DNA of 64,000 bases from positions 130,100,889-130,164,888 of the forward strand of contig CANTUZ010000002.1 of NCBI GenBank assembly GCA_947846985.1, written 5' to 3'. The position numbers were made by a program, and so were the translations under genes. Source of the DNA: Fratercula arctica (Eukaryota; Chordata; Aves; Charadriiformes; Alcidae). Below the pieces are notes generated by a model. It was not told where the DNA came from. It did not search any database and was given only the letters and a program-made list of their open reading frames with translations. Below, in pieces: positions 61,038-64,000 of the stretch (within the stretch, counting starts at the first letter, position 1; each line of letters starts with the position of its first letter).

Positions 61038-62577
61038 CTTTGACAAGGCCTAGGCATTGCCAGAGCAAGAAGTCTATAGGACCCAAAAAGATGCATTCCG
61101 GAGTCCTGAGGAAACTGGCTGATGTAGTTGCCAGGCCACTCTCCATGATATTTGAAAAGTCATGGCAGTCAGGTGAAGCCCCCCATGATTGGAAAAAGGG
61201 AAACATTGCACCTATTTTTAAAAAGGGTAGAAAGGAGGACCCTGGGAACTACTGAACTGTCAGACTCATCTCTGTGCCTGGGAAGATCATGAAACAGATA
61301 CTCTTAGGAGCTATGCTAAGGCACATGGAGGACAAAGAGGTGATTAGAGGCACCCAGCATTGCTTCACCAAGGGCAAGTCCTGCCTGACCAACCTAGTGG
61401 CCTTCTGTGACGGAGTGACTACATCAGTGGACAGGGGAAGAGCTATGGATGTCATCTATCTGGACTTCTCTAAGGCCTTTGATAGGGTCATCCACAACAT
61501 CCTTCTCCCTAAATTGGAGAGACATGGATTTGATGGGTGGGCTGTTTGGTGGATGAGGAATTGGTTGGATGGTCACATCCAGCGGTCAGTGGCTCAATGT
61601 CCAGATGGAGATCAGTGACAAATAGTGTCCCTCAGGGGTCTGTATTGGGACCAGTACTATTTTATATCTTCGTCAATGACATAGGCAGTGGGATGGAGTG
61701 CACCCTCAGCAAGTTTGCAGACAACATCGAGCTGAGTGGTGTGGTTGACATGCTGGAGGGAAGGGATACCATCCAGAGGGACCTGGACAAGCTTGAGAAG
61801 TGAGGCTGTGTGAACTTCATGAAGTCCTGCACCTGGGTTGAGGCAACCCCCTGTATCAATATGGGCTGGGGGATGAAGGGATTGAGAGCAGCCCTGCTGA
61901 CAAGGACTTGGGGGTACTGGTGGATGAAAAGCCAGACATGAGCCAACAATGTGCACTCACAGCTCAGAAAGCCAACCATATCCTGGGCTACATCAAAAGA
62001 AGCATGGCCAGCAGGTTGAGGGAGGTGATTCTGCCCCTCTACTCTGCTCTCGTGAGACCACACCTGGAGTACTGCGTCCAGCTCTGGAGCCCTCAGCACA
62101 GAAAAGACATGAACCTGTTGGATTGGGTCCAGAAGAGGGCCACAAAAATGATCAGAGGGCTGGAGCACCTCTCCTATGAGAACTGGCTGAGAGAGTGGGT
62201 GTTGTTCAGTCTGGAGAAGAGAAGGCTCTGGAGTGACCTTATTGTGGCCTTTCAGTACTTAAAGAGGCCCTACAGGAAAGACATAGACAAACTTTGTAGG
62301 AGGGCCTGTTGCAATAAGACAAAGGGTAATGGTTTTAAACTAACAGAGGGTAGATTCAGACTGCATAGAAGGAAGAAATTTTTCATTATGAGGGTGGTGA
62401 GACACTGGCACAGGTTGCCAGAGAGGTAGTAGATAACCCATCCCTGGAAGCATTCAAGGTCAGGTTGGACGGGGCTCTGAGCAACCTGATCTAGTTGAAG
62501 ATGTCCCTGCTCATTGCAGGGGGGATGGACTAGATGACCTTTAAAGGTCCCTTCCTGCCCAAATTATTCTATGATTC
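61038..62577 (+). mobile_element. CR1 LINE, 1.5-kb 5'-truncated copy
   Basis: Plus-strand CR1 carrying the reverse transcriptase half of ORF2, the C-terminal region, the 3' UTR (GGGGATGGACTAGATGACCT) and a TTCTATGATTC terminus. It is about the same length as CR1 A at 42.3 kb but of a different subtype and clearly older, with several frame breaks. The 5' end lies just upstream of the region coding for [13 protein letters not shown], so the endonuclease and ORF1 are missing. Confidence 0.95.
61040..62429 (+). pseudogene. CR1 ORF2 reverse transcriptase, multiply broken
   Basis: The order follows CR1 ORF2: [33 protein letters not shown], then a stop at 61253-61255 (TGA where the family has Arg, fitting CpG decay). 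Next come [23 protein letters not shown] and motif [13 protein letters not shown] frameshift near 61580 leads to another stop at 61616-61618 in the old frame. Motif [11 protein letters not shown] is in the new frame, and the catalytic FADD has become FADN (near 61717-61728). A stop follows at 61801-61803 (EK*). After a small deletion and another frameshift, 61908-62429 is open through [38 protein letters not shown] and WHRLPER. The lost catalytic Asp, stops and frameshifts make it dead and older than the 42-kb copy. Confidence 0.93.
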
Positions 62578-63943
62578 ATGTGTCATCCAGGAACTAAAGC
62601 AGGTCCATGATGTCAACTACAGATGACTGGGCACACTTCAATATGATGGGGAGTTTTTGATGGAAAAGGGGTGGTGGAAAATGGAAGGATGGAAACCCAG
62701 GGTGATGACAACAGTTAGCAGAACAGTCTTTTGAATAAGCAACAACAGAACATCAAAATGATAGACAGAAGAGCGGCAGAAAGCAGGGTTTTATGGTGCA
62801 GGGTTCATATTGTCATCCTGAGTCTTTGGCAGGTTTGAGAACTGCCTAGTGAGGGAGCAATATTATATCATGAGACTCACAATGCCTTGCCATGATCCCA
62901 GAACACTTGCAAAAAGCAAATATGAATAATGAACATTTAAAGCAAAAACTGTGCACCAGGCAAACAATTCATAAACTGGGATATTTGTCTAAGTCATTTG
63001 CAAGTAAATTCAAATAATAAGCAAATTAATAATAAACACATAAGTCTGTCTGTGCATAAGTCACTAGCAAAGTACAGGGCCTGATTTCCTGCTGTTTACA
63101 TCTTCAGCAGTCACCTCCATCCACGCAAAATGAACGTAACATTTTTCAAATCAGGTCCTGTAGGATTTCCCACCTTCTTCAAAGTCGCTTTACAGCTATA
63201 CAAGCAAGTATTCAGATGGCAGTGAGCAAGAGGGTCCACTGAACACTTCTGCCTGCTCAGCTCTGTGTATGACAGCTCAGCCTGGCTTCCTAGGGAAAAA
63301 TCTATGCCTTTGCCTTTCAGGTCCATTTTCTCTCCACAATTTCTTCCCCATCGCTTCTAAATCCATTAGCCCATTTCAAAACATCTTATCAACTTTCATG
63401 AAAAGTAGTGACAGGAGAGGAGAGCAACCCACATTAGTGTCTCTGCTGAGGCTGCAATACACCTTTACTGCTATTTGCTTAATTTAGTGGAAACACTGGC
63501 CTTTCAGCACACAGAGTTCAGAGTCACCCACACCGTATGTCAGCAGCAGCTAGGGAATGGGACACAATGGATGGAGGAGACTGAGTTACCTGTGCAAGAT
63601 AAGGAGTCTTTCAGGAGTGTGAAGTGGCGGAGCTTGTGGGAATAAATTTCAAGTACAATTGGAGGCAGTTAGAGATAAAGGTCACTAAAACATAAAAGAA
63701 GAGCCACGCCAAAACCGATCTGTTTAACCTACAATAGGAATATGAAGCTCCATGACTCTGCTTCCAGTCCCAATCTGCTTCCACATTTAAGTCACCATGT
63801 TACTTCACACTCCTCAAAACAGTGTGTTTCATTGTGGTATCTATGCAGTATTTTTTGCATTCTTCCACTGATTTGCAAAGGACTCACATAAGCAATTTAA
63901 GAATAAGAGTTTTAGTTTTTGCTGTTTGTTGTTGGGTTGTTGT

Positions 63944-63950
<7 letters not shown>
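62578..63950. other. Unique sequence, nothing recognised
   Basis: No gene, RNA or mobile element is recognised. Short ORFs at 63111-63487 overlap on both strands and look random. Confidence 0.5.

Positions 63951-63975
<25 letters not shown>
63951..63975 (+). repeat. Poly-T tract (25 T)
   Basis: 25 uninterrupted T, preceded by a GTTGTTGGGTTGTTG-type run. On the minus strand it is poly-A followed by a CAACAACCCAACAA run, resembling the A-rich tracts at 13739 and 24645. Confidence 0.93.
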
Positions 63976-64000
63976 AATGGGAACAATGAGAAATGTGTTC

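Noticed and set aside
61662..62168. 168-codon minus-strand ORF
   Set aside because: It is the antisense shadow of the CR1 reverse transcriptase on the plus strand.

Overview
The window looks like avian nuclear DNA, probably intergenic or deep intronic. The diagnostic signal is CR1, the LINE that dominates bird genomes. At least twelve CR1 copies are visible. Most are cut at the 5' end, and most end at the typical bird CR1 3' terminus, the ATTCTATGATTCT-type tail preceded by a GGTTGGAAGGGACC-type block (read on the opposite strand). Base composition is AT-rich, with a few short GC-richer patches and simple repeats. I found no host protein-coding gene I can support, no tRNA or rRNA, no CRISPR array and no bacterial-type feature. 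The species and chromosome cannot be read from the sequence.

Layout. 1-5300: mostly unique sequence with two GC-richer patches and a probable solo ERVL-type LTR (end near 3689). 5.3-19 kb: four CR1 3' fragments (5334 +, 8281 +, 10635 -, 18143 -), a GATA microsatellite, several poly-A/T tracts and an AT-rich homeodomain-site-rich segment near 14.8-15.1 kb. 19-36 kb: unique sequence, a decayed in-frame ORF pair at 21.4-22.0 kb, a CR1 at 25.7 kb, and an ancient, strongly diverged CR1-type fragment at 35.8-36.3 kb. 42.2-44.3 kb: the main structure, two same-strand CR1s arranged as array, CR1 A, array, CR1 B, with each GAATA array 11 perfect units long. CR1 A still carries a long reverse transcriptase reading frame. 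55.5-57.3 kb: a tiny CR1 remnant, a 127-residue ORF with weak tyrosine-recombinase resemblance, a perfect 52-bp duplication and another CR1. 60.6-62.6 kb: a minus-strand CR1 end followed by a 1.5-kb plus-strand CR1 with a broken reverse transcriptase.

How the parts work together: there is no operon or pathway. The window records repeated CR1 insertion over very different ages, from heavily diverged to nearly intact. CR1 moves by target-primed reverse transcription, and the 5' truncations, same-family tails and microsatellite tails all fit that. I did not find a convincing new biological system. The leads most worth checking are the twin GAATA arrays around CR1 A, the recombinase-like ORF at 55628-56011 (-), and the candidate conserved non-coding segments.
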